Made by a program: the position numbers and the translations under genes. From assembly GCF_002915595.1 (NCBI RefSeq), contig NZ_PQGG01000010.1:69501-133500 (forward strand): DNA of 64,000 bases, in the 5' to 3' direction. This stretch comes from Zhongshania marina. GTDB lineage: Bacteria > Pseudomonadota > Gammaproteobacteria > Pseudomonadales > Spongiibacteraceae. This document shows, piece after piece, positions 28,322-37,253 of the stretch (its first letter is position 1; every line of letters begins with the position of its first letter). Under the pieces are notes generated by a model, which was given only the letters and a program-made list of their open reading frames with translations, was not told the DNA's origin and did not search any database.

Positions 28322-29302
28322 ATGCGCCAACCGAGACCCGAGGAAGGTAGTTTGCTCACTCCAGAATCCCCCACAACAATCACTTGGCATATTTTGGGTG
28401 CCGGTGCTATCGGCAGTCTGTGGGCGATATACGGCCACCGCGCTGGCGCCGATGTCCGGCTTATTCTGCGGGATCAGCAAACCTTGGGTGCCTACCAGCA
28501 ATGCGCAGGCATTAGCTTACATAGTGGTGAGCAAACTCTGCACTACCGACTACCCGCAAGTTGCCCTACTAGCCAGTCATCTCCCATTCAGCATTTATTG
28601 ATTACCACCAAAGCGCAGCAAACGCTCCCTGCATTAAAGACGCTCAACACTCATATTGCCGATGATGCGGTACTTTTATTGCTGCAAAATGGCCTCGGTA
28701 TTGCAGAGCAAATCCAGCGCGAGTTTCCCAAGGCGACGGTCATTCAAGGCTCCACAACCGAGGGCTGCTACCGGCAAAACCGCTTCGAATTCGTCCATGC
28801 CGGTCGCGGCCAAACATTTATTGGCAGTAACAAAGACGGCGAGCACGACACCCTTCTTCAGCTTGCCCACTCACTGTCTTTCAGTCCTTTATCGGTGAGC
28901 GTCAGCGACAATATCAAGGCCGTTTTGTGGCGCAAACTGGCCGTGAACTGCGTCATTAACCCCTTAACGGTTATTCATCGCTGTCGCAACGGTGAGCTAC
29001 TAAATAGCCCAGAGCGCCGCGCACAAATGCGACAGGTCGTTGACGAAATACTCGAAGTCAGTGCCGCACTCGGCCACGCGGACTGGGTAGCGGACTTACA
29101 TAAACTCGTCACCGACGTCGCCACCACCACTGCTGCCAATCGCTCATCTATGCTGCAGGATGTGGAAGCCGGACGCGACACAGAGATTGATGCCATTACT
29201 GGCTATCTCTGCCATCTCGCGGCCCAGCACAAGATTGCCGTTCCGATGAATCAACAGCTCTTAGACAAAGTTAAACGCCTATCAAGCCCCCATCAGCCCT
29301 GA
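28322..29302 (+). CDS. panE: 2-dehydropantoate 2-reductase
   Basis: NADPH-dependent ketopantoate reductase of pantothenate (CoA) synthesis. The Rossmann start is WHILGAGAIGSLWA, then ITTKAQQTLPAL, LLLQNGLGIAEQI, VIQGSTTEGCYR and, in the second domain, VLWRKLAVNCVINPLTVI carrying the catalytic lysine, and SSMLQDVEAGRDTEIDAITG. The first ATG gives a 326-residue product with about 20 extra N-terminal residues; a TTG at codon 11, directly preceded by GAGGAAGG, could be the true start. It lies immediately before the cobalamin riboswitch promoter and is not part of the B12 operon. Confidence 0.9.
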   Translation: MRQPRPEEGSLLTPESPTTITWHILGAGAIGSLWAIYGHRAGADVRLILRDQQTLGAYQQCAGISLHSGEQTLHYRLPASCPTSQSSPIQHLLITTKAQQTLPALKTLNTHIADDAVLLLLQNGLGIAEQIQREFPKATVIQGSTTEGCYRQNRFEFVHAGRGQTFIGSNKDGEHDTLLQLAHSLSFSPLSVSVSDNIKAVLWRKLAVNCVINPLTVIHRCRNGELLNSPERRAQMRQVVDEILEVSAALGHADWVADLHKLVTDVATTTAANRSSMLQDVEAGRDTEIDAITGYLCHLAAQHKIAVPMNQQLLDKVKRLSSPHQP

Positions 29303-29320
29303 AGCCGCCATAACCTCAAT

Positions 29321-29349
29321 TTGACAAAAACCCAGCACAGCCTTAGAGT
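29321..29349 (+). promoter_or_regulatory. Sigma-70 promoter of the B12 operon
   Basis: A perfect -35 TTGACA (29321-29326), a 17-base spacer and TAGAGT (29344-29349) as -10. The predicted start falls just ahead of the first conserved box of the riboswitch, which supports the call. Confidence 0.7.
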
Positions 29350-29360
29350 GCGCGCCAAGT

Positions 29361-29545
29361 AACAGGTGCCCTGCGTCACGTATTTGGTGACAAAGAGTTA
29401 AACGGGAAGTCTGGTGCGCGACCACTTTTTCAAGTGAGCGCAATGCCAACGCTGCCCCCGCAACGGTAAGCACATTTCAATATGAAAAGTGCGAGCCCGG
29501 AACCGGCCTTTACTGATTCACCCGATGAAGCGGAGGGCTCCATCA
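29361..29545 (+). promoter_or_regulatory. Cobalamin riboswitch
   Basis: The conserved core of the adenosylcobalamin riboswitch is complete and in order: ACAGGTGCCC (29362 on), AGAGTTAAACGGGAAG (29394 on) followed by CTGGTGCGCG, the B12 box CAATGCCAACGCTGCCCCC and GCAACGGTAAG (29441-29470), then AGCCCGGAACCGGCC and TGATTCACCCGATGAAGCGGA near 29515-29533. It lies in the 313-bp leader between panE and btuB. When B12 is plentiful it should repress btuB and probably the genes behind it. Whether it works by transcription termination or start-site masking cannot be settled by eye. Confidence 0.97.
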
Positions 29546-29615
29546 GCGGTCGTATACTTGTATATAACCCCTACCCCTCCCTCATTGCTTCCTTTTATAG
29601 CTTTGAGGTTTAACC

Positions 29616-31487
29616 ATGAACAAAACAACTCTTGCTGCTGTTAGCAGTGTCCTTACGCTGGTGACATCCCCTATCTTTGCGGCGGATGAATCCCATATTG
29701 AAACCACCATCGTCACCGCGACCCGCACCGAGCAGTCGGTGGCAGACATTCTCGCGCCGGTTACGGTCTTTGAGCGCGCTGACATTGAGCGTATTCAACC
29801 CAATGACTTACAGGAATTACTCTCCCGCGCTGTCGGCGTCAGCTTTGTCCGCAACGGCGGCCGCGGCGCCAGCACCAGCTTGTTTGTGCGTGGCAATCAA
29901 AGTAATCACACCCTAGTGATGATCGACGGCGTACGCATTGGCTCAGCCACCAACGGCACACCAGCGCTCACCAATTTGCCACCAGAGCTAATTGAACGCA
30001 TCGAAATTGTACGTGGTTCACGCTCCAGCCTTTACGGATCAGAAGCCATTGGCGGCGTCATCAATATCATTACCCGCAAATACCACGACACTGATGGCAT
30101 ACAACCCATGTTACAAATTGGCGTGGGCACCCAGGGCACCCGCAAAGTACTAGCCGCTATTAGCGGAGGCAATGAACAAACCCAAGCCAACATCAGTATC
30201 TTGCGTGAAGAGACCGACGGCGTAGACAACACCTCTAGCAAAGCTGGGGTAGCTGGCGACGACGACGCCTTTGAGCAAACCGCTGTCAACGCAAGCTTCA
30301 GTCACAAAATAAACGATAAGGCTGAGCTATTTGCCTTCTATCAAAACAGCCAAACCGAAAGCGACTACGACAATAACTGCCGCGCCGGTGGCGTGACCTA
30401 TACCTGCTCACCCTATACCGACGGCGAAGTCAGCATCGCCAATATTCGCGGCGAATTCCGCCCACTAGAAAACTGGTTACTCACCCTTTCTGCTGGCGAG
30501 TCCAAAGACGAATCCACCATTGACTATCACTATGTCGACCCCGCCGCAGTCGGTGTCAGTGGCGACACCTTTGACACAACGCGACGCGTTTACAGCCTGC
30601 AAAATGACTGGACTATTGGTGAACATCACGTGATTACCGCCGGCTATGAGCGCTTCCTCGACCACGTTGAAAGCAATCTTAGCTACGGCGAGCAAAGCCG
30701 AGCGAACAAAGCTTACTTCGCACAGTGGCAGGCAGATTTTGGCCGCCTAAACTTTACCCTTGGCGGCCGCAATGACGATAACGAGCAATTCGGCTCCAAC
30801 GACACCGGCAACGCCTCCGTGGGTTTTGATATCAGCGATGCGCTAAAAGTCATCGCCTCCTACGGCGAAGGCTTTAATGCCCCGACCTTTAATGATCTGT
30901 ACTACCCATTTTATGGTGTACCTACCCTAGAACCAGAAACTTCTGAAAACACCGAATTAGAACTGCGCGGCAATCACCAGTGGGGTAGCTGGAGCGTGGC
31001 GCGATTTGAAAACGACGTCGACAAACTTATTCAATACAACCCTGCCACCTTTGGCCCAGATCAAATTGAAGGCGCCGAAATCAAGGGCTGGGAATTCAGC
31101 GTAGCAACTGAAATCATGAACTGGAACGTCGACGCCAACATCAGCCTGCTAGACGCCACCGATGCAAACAGCGGCTTAGATTTACGTCGCCGCGCCGACA
31201 AGCAAGCCAACCTCGACGTCGGCCGCGAATGGCAGCACTGGAGTGTGAGCGGCAGCCTGCGCTTAGTGAGCAGCCGTTATGAAGACACCGCCAATACCGA
31301 CGAACTCGGCGGTTACGGCTTAGTAGACGGCACCGTGTCTTACCGCGTAAACGAGCAGGTAAAACTGCAGCTAGCACTGAAAAACATCTTCGATAAAGAA
31401 TATGTCAGCGCCCGCAGTTTTAGCTTTGGCGACTACCTTTCAATCGGCCGCGAAGCGATGTTTAGCATCACCTACACGCCAAAATAA
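29616..31487 (+). CDS. btuB: TonB-dependent vitamin B12 receptor BtuB
   Basis: Outer-membrane 22-strand barrel that takes up cobalamins using TonB energy. The 623-residue precursor has a signal peptide (cleavage near SPIFAADE), a TonB box ETTIVTATRTEQ, a plug domain with SVADILAPVTVFERADIERI and RIEIVRGSRSSLYGSEAIGG, and a barrel ending in FSITYTPK with IFDKEYVSARSFSFGDY. Similar length to E. coli BtuB (614). The B12 assignment is supported by the riboswitch directly upstream and the B12 transporter genes downstream. Start ATG with GAGG. Confidence 0.96.
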   Translation: MNKTTLAAVSSVLTLVTSPIFAADESHIETTIVTATRTEQSVADILAPVTVFERADIERIQPNDLQELLSRAVGVSFVRNGGRGASTSLFVRGNQSNHTLVMIDGVRIGSATNGTPALTNLPPELIERIEIVRGSRSSLYGSEAIGGVINIITRKYHDTDGIQPMLQIGVGTQGTRKVLAAISGGNEQTQANISILREETDGVDNTSSKAGVAGDDDAFEQTAVNASFSHKINDKAELFAFYQNSQTESDYDNNCRAGGVTYTCSPYTDGEVSIANIRGEFRPLENWLLTLSAGESKDESTIDYHYVDPAAVGVSGDTFDTTRRVYSLQNDWTIGEHHVITAGYERFLDHVESNLSYGEQSRANKAYFAQWQADFGRLNFTLGGRNDDNEQFGSNDTGNASVGFDISDALKVIASYGEGFNAPTFNDLYYPFYGVPTLEPETSENTELELRGNHQWGSWSVARFENDVDKLIQYNPATFGPDQIEGAEIKGWEFSVATEIMNWNVDANISLLDATDANSGLDLRRRADKQANLDVGREWQHWSVSGSLRLVSSRYEDTANTDELGGYGLVDGTVSYRVNEQVKLQLALKNIFDKEYVSARSFSFGDYLSIGREAMFSITYTPK

Positions 31488-31509
31488 AGGTATCATTCAC
31501 CGCTCAAAT

Positions 31510-31536
31510 AATCTGCGCTGCAAGCCGGCGCAGATT
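31510..31536 (+). other. Perfect hairpin between btuB and cobO
   Basis: AATCTGCGC and GCGCAGATT pair over nine bases around a nine-base loop, 22 bp after btuB. There is no T-run, so it may be an RNA stability or partial attenuation element that sets btuB apart from the downstream genes rather than a full terminator. Confidence 0.5.
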
Positions 31537-31559
31537 TGACTCAGCGATCAGGAGCCACC

Positions 31560-32165
31560 ATGACCCTTAATGACGAAGAAAAGCACCAAAAGCGAATGCA
31601 GATTAAAAAGGCCATGATCGACGAAAAAGTCGCCAAGGCTACTGAAGAACGCGGTGTGTTAATCGTATTAAGTGGGCCAGGTAAAGGTAAATCCAGCTCC
31701 GGTTTTGGCACCATTATTCGCGCCCTGGGCCACGGCTACAAAGCCGCCGTGGTGCAGTTTATCAAAGGTACTTGGGACTGCGGCGAGCGTAATTTTATTC
31801 AAGAGCGCTGCCCAGAAGTCCCCTTTATTGTGATGGGTTCCGGATTTACCTGGGAAACCCAAAACAAAGAACAAGACCGCGAAGCGGCTCAACAAGCATG
31901 GCAGCAGACTAAAGTATTACTGCAAGACGAGTCCATTCACCTCGTCCTGCTAGACGAACTCACCTATATTTTAAAATACGGCTATATCGACGCCGAAGAG
32001 GTTTACGAGGCACTGCGCAATCGCCCCCGCGAACAAAGCGTGATAATTACCGGCCGAGGCGCGCCCGTCCCCCTCAAAGAATTGGCCGACACGGTGTCGA
32101 TGATCGACGACAAAAAACATGCGTTTCGCGGCGGTATAAAAGCCCGCAAAGGCGTGGAGTGGTAA
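31560..32165 (+). CDS. cobO: Cob(I)yrinic acid a,c-diamide adenosyltransferase
   Basis: CobA/CobO/BtuR-type corrinoid adenosyltransferase that attaches the 5'-deoxyadenosyl group from ATP to cob(I)alamin or precursors. The modified P-loop LSGPGKGKSSSGFG is diagnostic, followed by VQFIKGTWDCGERNF, VLLDELTYILKYGYI and QSVIITGRGAP. With the ATG at 31560 (AGGAG five to six bases upstream) it has 201 residues, the family norm; the frame extends eight codons further upstream without support. Its stop overlaps the btuF start by one base. Confidence 0.95.
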   Translation: MTLNDEEKHQKRMQIKKAMIDEKVAKATEERGVLIVLSGPGKGKSSSGFGTIIRALGHGYKAAVVQFIKGTWDCGERNFIQERCPEVPFIVMGSGFTWETQNKEQDREAAQQAWQQTKVLLQDESIHLVLLDELTYILKYGYIDAEEVYEALRNRPREQSVIITGRGAPVPLKELADTVSMIDDKKHAFRGGIKARKGVEW

Positions 32166-33055
32166 TGCGCGGTCCGCTAAAACTCATTCACGCACTACTT
32201 CTTGGCAGCGCGCTTTTATCAGCAAACGCGCACTCAGAAATCTGCGTCACAGACGATAGCGGCGCCCAACTCTGCCTACCCAAAGCCGCGCAGCGAATTA
32301 TCGCGCTGTCCCCCGGTGCAACCGAATTAGTTTATGCTGCTGGCGCCGGTGATAAATTAGTCGCCGCTGTGAGCTTTAGCGACTACCCAGACGCCGCCAA
32401 AAAACTTCCCCGTGTTGGCAGCTACAACCGCTTTGACCAAGAGGCTATTCTCGCCTTAAAGCCAGATTTACTCATCGGCTGGCTCAGTGGTAATCCGCGC
32501 GAGCAATTATCGCAATTGCAGGCGCTAGGCATGCCTATTTACTACAGCGAATTGCGCGCCTTTGAAGATGTGGCCAGCTCTTTAGAACGCATAGGGAAAT
32601 TAGCTGGCACCACGGACACCGCAAAAACCGCTGCTGCCGATTTCCGTCTGGGCGTCAGTAATTTGCAAAAGCGCTACGCCAACGCCGCGCCGGTAACTGT
32701 ATTCCAGCAAATCTGGATCAACCCGCTGATGACCGTTAACAATGAGCACATCATCAGCGAAGCAACGCGTATTTGTGGCGGCGTAAATGTTTTTGGCGAG
32801 TTGCCCAATTTGACCGCACGCATCGACAACGAAGCCGTGCTCGCCGCCAACCCAGAAGCCATCATCGCCGGTGGCATGGGTGAAGAAAATCACGACTGGC
32901 TCAAAGACTGGCGACGCTTTAGCGGCCTGACCGCCGTGCGTCGCGATAATTTATTTTTTATTCCCCCCTCAACAATTCAGCGCCCCACGCCGCGACTGCT
33001 GCAGGGCACGACCATGCTCTGCGAACATTTGGACACCGCCCGTGGCCGGCGTTAA
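32165..33055 (+). CDS. btuF: Cobalamin ABC transporter substrate-binding protein
   Basis: Periplasmic binding protein that receives B12 from BtuB and delivers it to BtuCD. A signal peptide (cleavage near SANAHSE) precedes the class III binding fold: RIIALSPGATELVYAAGAGDKLVAA, VGSYNRFDQEAILALKPDLL and PVTVFQQIWINPLMTVN. The mature protein of about 270 residues fits BtuF. ATG overlaps the cobO stop (TAATG) and has GGAG close upstream; the end overlaps btuC by 14 bp. Assignment to cobalamin rather than haem or siderophores relies on the riboswitch-led operon. Confidence 0.92.
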   Translation: MRGPLKLIHALLLGSALLSANAHSEICVTDDSGAQLCLPKAAQRIIALSPGATELVYAAGAGDKLVAAVSFSDYPDAAKKLPRVGSYNRFDQEAILALKPDLLIGWLSGNPREQLSQLQALGMPIYYSELRAFEDVASSLERIGKLAGTTDTAKTAAADFRLGVSNLQKRYANAAPVTVFQQIWINPLMTVNNEHIISEATRICGGVNVFGELPNLTARIDNEAVLAANPEAIIAGGMGEENHDWLKDWRRFSGLTAVRRDNLFFIPPSTIQRPTPRLLQGTTMLCEHLDTARGRR

Positions 33056-34046
33056 AAGCAATAGCAGAGCAAAGCCACTGCCGCGCTTTCTTGCGCCGCT
33101 GCTGGTGCTTTTTCTGTTTACCCTTGGCGCACTGATGCTGGCCATAACCACTGGCAGCGTCAGCATTTCTAATCAAGAACTTTGGCAAGTTTTAAACGGC
33201 GGCGGCGAACCATTGCACCGCACACTGGTATTTGAATTACGCCTGCCCCGCGCATTATCCGCCTTTGCCGCAGGCGGCTTACTCGCCGTCGCCGGCGCCT
33301 TAATGCAAGTGTTACTGCGCAACCCACTTGCCGACCCTTATGTGCTGGGTTTATCTGGCGGCGCAGCCGTCGGTGCATTAGTCGCCATGCTCAGCGGATT
33401 AAGCGCCGCCGCGGTATCTGGCTCAGCCTTTGTCGGTGCGATGATATCGGCCATTACCGTATTCGGGCTTGCCCACGGCACGGGCAGCTGGACCCCCACC
33501 CGCTTATTGCTCACCGGCGTGGTAATCGCCTCTGGCTGGGGCGCAGCCATTACCTTTATGTTGGCGGTAAGCCCCAGCGACCAGTTGCCCGGCATGCTTT
33601 ACTGGCTTATGGGCGACCTCGCCTACGCCCGCTCACCGTGGATGGCCCTCGCGGTATTAGCAATTATTTCTGTTGTGATGTTGCCGCTGGGGCGCAGCCT
33701 AAATGTGCTGGCTCGCGGCCAAATGCAGGCATCCGCCTTGGGTGTATCAGTGCGGCCATTAGAGTGGACTATTTATATCTCCGCCAGTTTGCTTACCGCC
33801 TTTGCCGTGACCACCGCCGGCAGCATAGGTTTTGTCGGTTTAATTGTTCCCCATATGCTGCGGCTGGTATTGGGTAACGACCAGCGTCTAATTTTACCCG
33901 CTGCCGCATTAGCTGGCGGTGCGCTACTCACGTTAGCCGACACCTTGGCCCGTACCTTAATCGCGCCGGAGCAATTACCCGCCGGTGTCATTACCGCGCT
34001 GATTGGCGTACCTAGCTTTTTATATTTATTACACCGGAGTCGCTGA
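33042..34046 (+). CDS. btuC: Cobalamin ABC transporter permease (FecCD family)
   Basis: Inner-membrane permease with about ten helices, working as a dimer with BtuD. FecCD-family signatures are ELRLPRALSAFAAGGLLAVAG, LMQVLLRNPLADPYVLGLSGGAAVGA, SIGFVGLIVPHMLRL (the coupling region that contacts the ATPase) and the C-terminal LPAGVITALIGVPSFLYLL. GTG start inside the end of btuF (14-bp overlap); btuD follows after 2 bp, so the three are translationally coupled. Length 334 residues as in E. coli BtuC (326). Confidence 0.94.
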   Translation: MAGVKSNSRAKPLPRFLAPLLVLFLFTLGALMLAITTGSVSISNQELWQVLNGGGEPLHRTLVFELRLPRALSAFAAGGLLAVAGALMQVLLRNPLADPYVLGLSGGAAVGALVAMLSGLSAAAVSGSAFVGAMISAITVFGLAHGTGSWTPTRLLLTGVVIASGWGAAITFMLAVSPSDQLPGMLYWLMGDLAYARSPWMALAVLAIISVVMLPLGRSLNVLARGQMQASALGVSVRPLEWTIYISASLLTAFAVTTAGSIGFVGLIVPHMLRLVLGNDQRLILPAAALAGGALLTLADTLARTLIAPEQLPAGVITALIGVPSFLYLLHRSR

Positions 34047-34048
34047 GT

Positions 34049-34819
34049 ATGTTGGCCGCGACTGATCTCGTCATTGATATTCCCGAGCGTAAAAGTGGCA
34101 CGCCGCTGTCCTTTGAAGTCAAAGCCGGAGAAATCTGGGGCATACTCGGCCCCAACGGCGCGGGTAAAACCACCTTGCTACACACCCTTGCGGGGCTTAA
34201 AAAGCCGCGTGCCGGTTCTGTAAATTTAAACAAAGATAATATTCAACAATTGCGCCGCAAGCAGGTCGCCCAACAACTCGCCGTGGTCTTCCAAAACAAC
34301 GGTGAAGGTTTTCCCGCCACGGTATTAGAAACCGCCATGATTGGTCGCCACCCGTTTATTGCACCGTGGGACATTGAAACCGCCGATGATCTTGCCATTG
34401 CCCGCAAGGCCCTACAAAGATTAGAGCTGGACGATTTAGAACAGCGCCTCGTTAGCACCTTGTCTGGCGGCGAGCGCCAGCGACTGGCCATCGCCACCGC
34501 ACTTTGCCAAACGCCTAAGCTGTGGCTGGCGGATGAACCCAGCAATCATTTAGATCTAAAACATCAAGTGCAAATTATGGGCTTACTAGCCGAACAAGCC
34601 GATGCCGGATGCGGTGTTATTCTCTGCCTTCACGATTTGAATTTAGCCGCCCATTGGTGCGACAAAATACTGCTACTCTATCCCAATGGCGATGCCTGCT
34701 GGGGAGATGCGGAAGCCATGCTAACCGTCGGCGCGCTAGAGCGGCTCTACGACCAAGAACTCAGCATGATCAGCAGTAAAGGCCAAACTTATTTTATGCC
34801 AGTCAGCAGTAGGAAATAA
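34049..34819 (+). CDS. btuD: Cobalamin ABC transporter ATPase
   Basis: Cytoplasmic ATPase subunit of the B12 importer. Walker A is GPNGAGKTT, the signature LSGGERQRLAIATALCQ and Walker B LWLADEPSNHLD, with the switch histidine in CLHDLNLAAHW. The 256-residue length suits BtuD and related FecE/HmuV ATPases. It starts 2 bp after btuC and ends 4 bp before bluB. Confidence 0.93.
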   Translation: MLAATDLVIDIPERKSGTPLSFEVKAGEIWGILGPNGAGKTTLLHTLAGLKKPRAGSVNLNKDNIQQLRRKQVAQQLAVVFQNNGEGFPATVLETAMIGRHPFIAPWDIETADDLAIARKALQRLELDDLEQRLVSTLSGGERQRLAIATALCQTPKLWLADEPSNHLDLKHQVQIMGLLAEQADAGCGVILCLHDLNLAAHWCDKILLLYPNGDACWGDAEAMLTVGALERLYDQELSMISSKGQTYFMPVSSRK

Positions 34820-34823
34820 CACA

Positions 34824-35480
34824 GTGACTGAAGCAGAAAACACCTTGCGCTATAGCGACGAAGATCGAGACACGGTCTATCGTGTCATTGCAGAGCGTCG
34901 CGACATGCGCCATTTCAGTGGTGGGCAGGTTGACGAGGGCACCTTAAAAAAATTACTCGCGGCAGCCCATCTGGCTCCCAGTGTTGGCTTTATGCAGCCC
35001 TGGCGATTTATTCGCATACGCAAAACCGAACTGCGCGAAAATATTTATCAGCTAATCCAAGACGAAAGAATTAAAACCGCCCAAGCGCTTAATGAGCGCG
35101 AAGATGAGTTCATGCGTTTAAAAGTTGAAGGTGTGCGTGACTGTGCCGAACTGCTTGTTGTGTGCTTAATGAATGGCCGCGATAAACATATCTTTGGGCG
35201 CCGCACCCTACCCGAAATGGATCTCGCCTCCGCCTCCTGCGCCATTCAAAACCTGTGGCTGGCTGCCCGCGCCGAAGGTCTGGGCATGGGCTGGGTGTCG
35301 CTATTTGATCCAAATTCACTACAAGATTTACTCAATATGCCTGAAGGCAGCCGCGCCATTGCCGTACTATGCCTTGGCCCAGTTGAAGCGTTTTACCCTC
35401 GCCCCATGCTGGAAACAGAACGCTGGGCCGAGCGTCAGGATATCGACGAATTGATAATGCAAGATGGATGGCGGGACTAG
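34824..35480 (+). CDS. bluB: 5,6-dimethylbenzimidazole synthase BluB
   Basis: Oxygen-dependent flavin-destroying enzyme of the nitroreductase fold that turns reduced FMN into dimethylbenzimidazole, the lower ligand of B12. The 218-residue protein has VYRVIAERRDMRHFSGGQVDE, AAHLAPSVGFMQPWRFIRI, the family-specific EGVRDCAELLVVCL and a C-terminal EGLGMGWVSLFDP. Start is GTG, 4 bp after btuD. A 300-bp inverted-repeat element starts directly at the base after its stop codon. Presence with CobQ and CobO implies lower-ligand supply for corrinoid completion. Confidence 0.94.
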   Translation: MTEAENTLRYSDEDRDTVYRVIAERRDMRHFSGGQVDEGTLKKLLAAAHLAPSVGFMQPWRFIRIRKTELRENIYQLIQDERIKTAQALNEREDEFMRLKVEGVRDCAELLVVCLMNGRDKHIFGRRTLPEMDLASASCAIQNLWLAARAEGLGMGWVSLFDPNSLQDLLNMPEGSRAIAVLCLGPVEAFYPRPMLETERWAERQDIDELIMQDGWRD

Positions 35481-35780
35481 GTCTGGCGTCGGAGGTCTGA
35501 TGTCGGACGTGATGGCTGCAGAATGCTGGACACGGTGGCCGCAGAACGCTGGACGGGAGACGGGAGACGCTAAGAAAATTGGTCGGAGGTCGGGTGTCTG
35601 ACGTCGGACGTAAGTGGATAGGCCGCGATATATTGCCACTCCTCTTCCTAGCTTCGAGCAGTATTTTAAGCGTTTACCGTCTCCCATCTAGCGTAAAGCA
35701 ATCTTGGAAAACGGGTGATGCTAAACGCAGAACGCCAATTCCTTCGTCCGACTTCCGACACCAGACGTCCAACGTCCGAC
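35481..35780. repeat. 300-bp nested inverted-repeat element between bluB and cobQ
   Basis: The whole intergenic stretch is repeat-like. Terminal inverted repeats of 30 bp (35481-35510 and 35751-35780) match at 24 of 30 positions; inner inverted repeats (35555-35574 and 35666-35685) share GGGAGACGG...ACGCT-like sequence. Imperfect direct copies of GCAGAA[T/C]GCTGGAC occur near 35518 and 35541. The motif GTCGGACGT or variants recurs many times in both directions. The element starts at the base after the bluB stop. No open frame inside looks real. A related shorter piece lies at 10785-10853. It resembles a non-autonomous, MITE-like or REP-type dispersed element. Confidence 0.8.
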
Positions 35781-35803
35781 TAATTAAATGAAGTGATACA
35801 ACC

Positions 35804-37243
35804 ATGACCCTAACATTAATGATTCAAGGCACCACCTCAGACGCCGGTAAAAGTGTCACCGTTGCCGGTCTTTGCCGAGTATTTAAACGTCGCGGTCTGA
35901 GTGTGGCACCGTTTAAACCACAGAATATGGCGCTGAACAGTGCCGTCACGCCAGAGGGCGGCGAGATCGGTCGCGCCCAAGCTGTGCAGGCTCAGGCCTG
36001 TGGTTTATTGCCCCACACCGATATGAATCCAGTGTTACTCAAACCCAATAGCGATACCGGCGCCCAGGTTATTATTCACGGCAAAGCCCTGAGTAATATG
36101 GAGGCGCAGGATTATCACGCCTATAAAAAACGCGCCATGAGTGCGGTATTAGAGTCCCATCAACGGCTCAGCGAACAATACGATGTCATTGTCGTTGAAG
36201 GTGCAGGCAGCCCCGCAGAAATTAATTTACGCGCCAACGACATCGCCAATATGGGATTTGCCGAAGCCGTCGACTGCCCCGTTGTAATCGTTGCCGATAT
36301 TGATCGCGGCGGTGTATTTGCTCACCTTGTCGGCACGCTGGATTTACTTTCCGAAACGGAACAAGCCCGAGTTAAAGGTTTTATCATCAATCGCTTTCGC
36401 GGCGATATTGCGCTACTCCAATCTGGTTTAGATTGGCTAGAAGAGCGCACTGGCAAAAAAGTTATTGGCGTGGTGCCCTATATTCATGACCTCCACCTAG
36501 AAGCCGAAGACGCCATCGACAAGCGCCAGCAGGTTTCTGAAAATGCTATTAAAGTAGCCGTGCCGGTGTTCACCCGCATCAGCAACCACACCGATTTTGA
36601 CGTACTGCGCTTGCACCCCCAGGTAGACCTTTGTTTTGTTGGCAAAGGTGAGGCCATTCCGCCCTGCGATCTAATCGTACTTCCCGGCAGCAAAAGCACC
36701 CGTCGCGACCTCGATTATTTGCGCAGCAATAATTGGGACGCAGACATCAACAAGCACCTTCGCTACGGCGGAAAAGTGCTCGGTATTTGCGGTGGATTCC
36801 AGATGCTAGGCAAAGCCGTTCACGACCCCAATGGAATAGAAGGCGATGCCGGCTCAAGTATTGGATTGGGCTTTCTCGACATGGAAACCACCCTCGGCAG
36901 CGACAAAACACTTCGCAGAGTAAGCGGACAACTCATCGGCAGCGGTGCCAAAATTAGCGGCTACGAAATACACGCCGGCATCAGCTCCGGCCCCGCCCTA
37001 GACAATGCCTTCGCAGATTTAAACAGCCATCGCGATGGCTGCCGCAGCGGCGACGGTCAAATTATCGGCAGCTATTTACACGGTCTGTTTGATGAAAGCG
37101 AAACCCGAGAAGAATTACTGCGCTGGGCTGGCGCAAGCGAGATCGAAGACCTCGACTACGCCGGCATCATAGAAAGCAATATCGAGCGCTTGGCAGATTG
37201 CCTTGAAGCGCATTTGGATATTGATGCCTTATTAGCACCATGA
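35804..37243 (+). CDS. cobQ: Cobyric acid synthase
   Basis: Glutamine-dependent amidase that makes cobyric acid by amidating four side chains of adenosylcobyrinic a,c-diamide. The N-terminal synthetase domain has [20 protein letters not shown] (P-loop-like) and [15 protein letters not shown]; the C-terminal glutaminase-like domain has [13 protein letters not shown] with the nucleophile cysteine and [11 protein letters not shown] with the histidine. The 479 residues are typical. It follows bluB but is separated by the repeat element; it converges with the esterase gene 11 bp away. No cobB/cbiA, cbiB, cobU/P, cobS or cobC gene is present in the window. Confidence 0.95.
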   Translation: MTLTLMIQGTTSDAGKSVTVAGLCRVFKRRGLSVAPFKPQNMALNSAVTPEGGEIGRAQAVQAQACGLLPHTDMNPVLLKPNSDTGAQVIIHGKALSNMEAQDYHAYKKRAMSAVLESHQRLSEQYDVIVVEGAGSPAEINLRANDIANMGFAEAVDCPVVIVADIDRGGVFAHLVGTLDLLSETEQARVKGFIINRFRGDIALLQSGLDWLEERTGKKVIGVVPYIHDLHLEAEDAIDKRQQVSENAIKVAVPVFTRISNHTDFDVLRLHPQVDLCFVGKGEAIPPCDLIVLPGSKSTRRDLDYLRSNNWDADINKHLRYGGKVLGICGGFQMLGKAVHDPNGIEGDAGSSIGLGFLDMETTLGSDKTLRRVSGQLIGSGAKISGYEIHAGISSGPALDNAFADLNSHRDGCRSGDGQIIGSYLHGLFDESETREELLRWAGASEIEDLDYAGIIESNIERLADCLEAHLDIDALLAP

Positions 37244-37253
37244 AAGATAAGTA

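Noticed and set aside
35481-35803. CRISPR-like array in the bluB-cobQ gap
   Set aside because: The short words are irregularly spaced and arranged as inverted pairs; there is no constant repeat/spacer period and no cas gene nearby.
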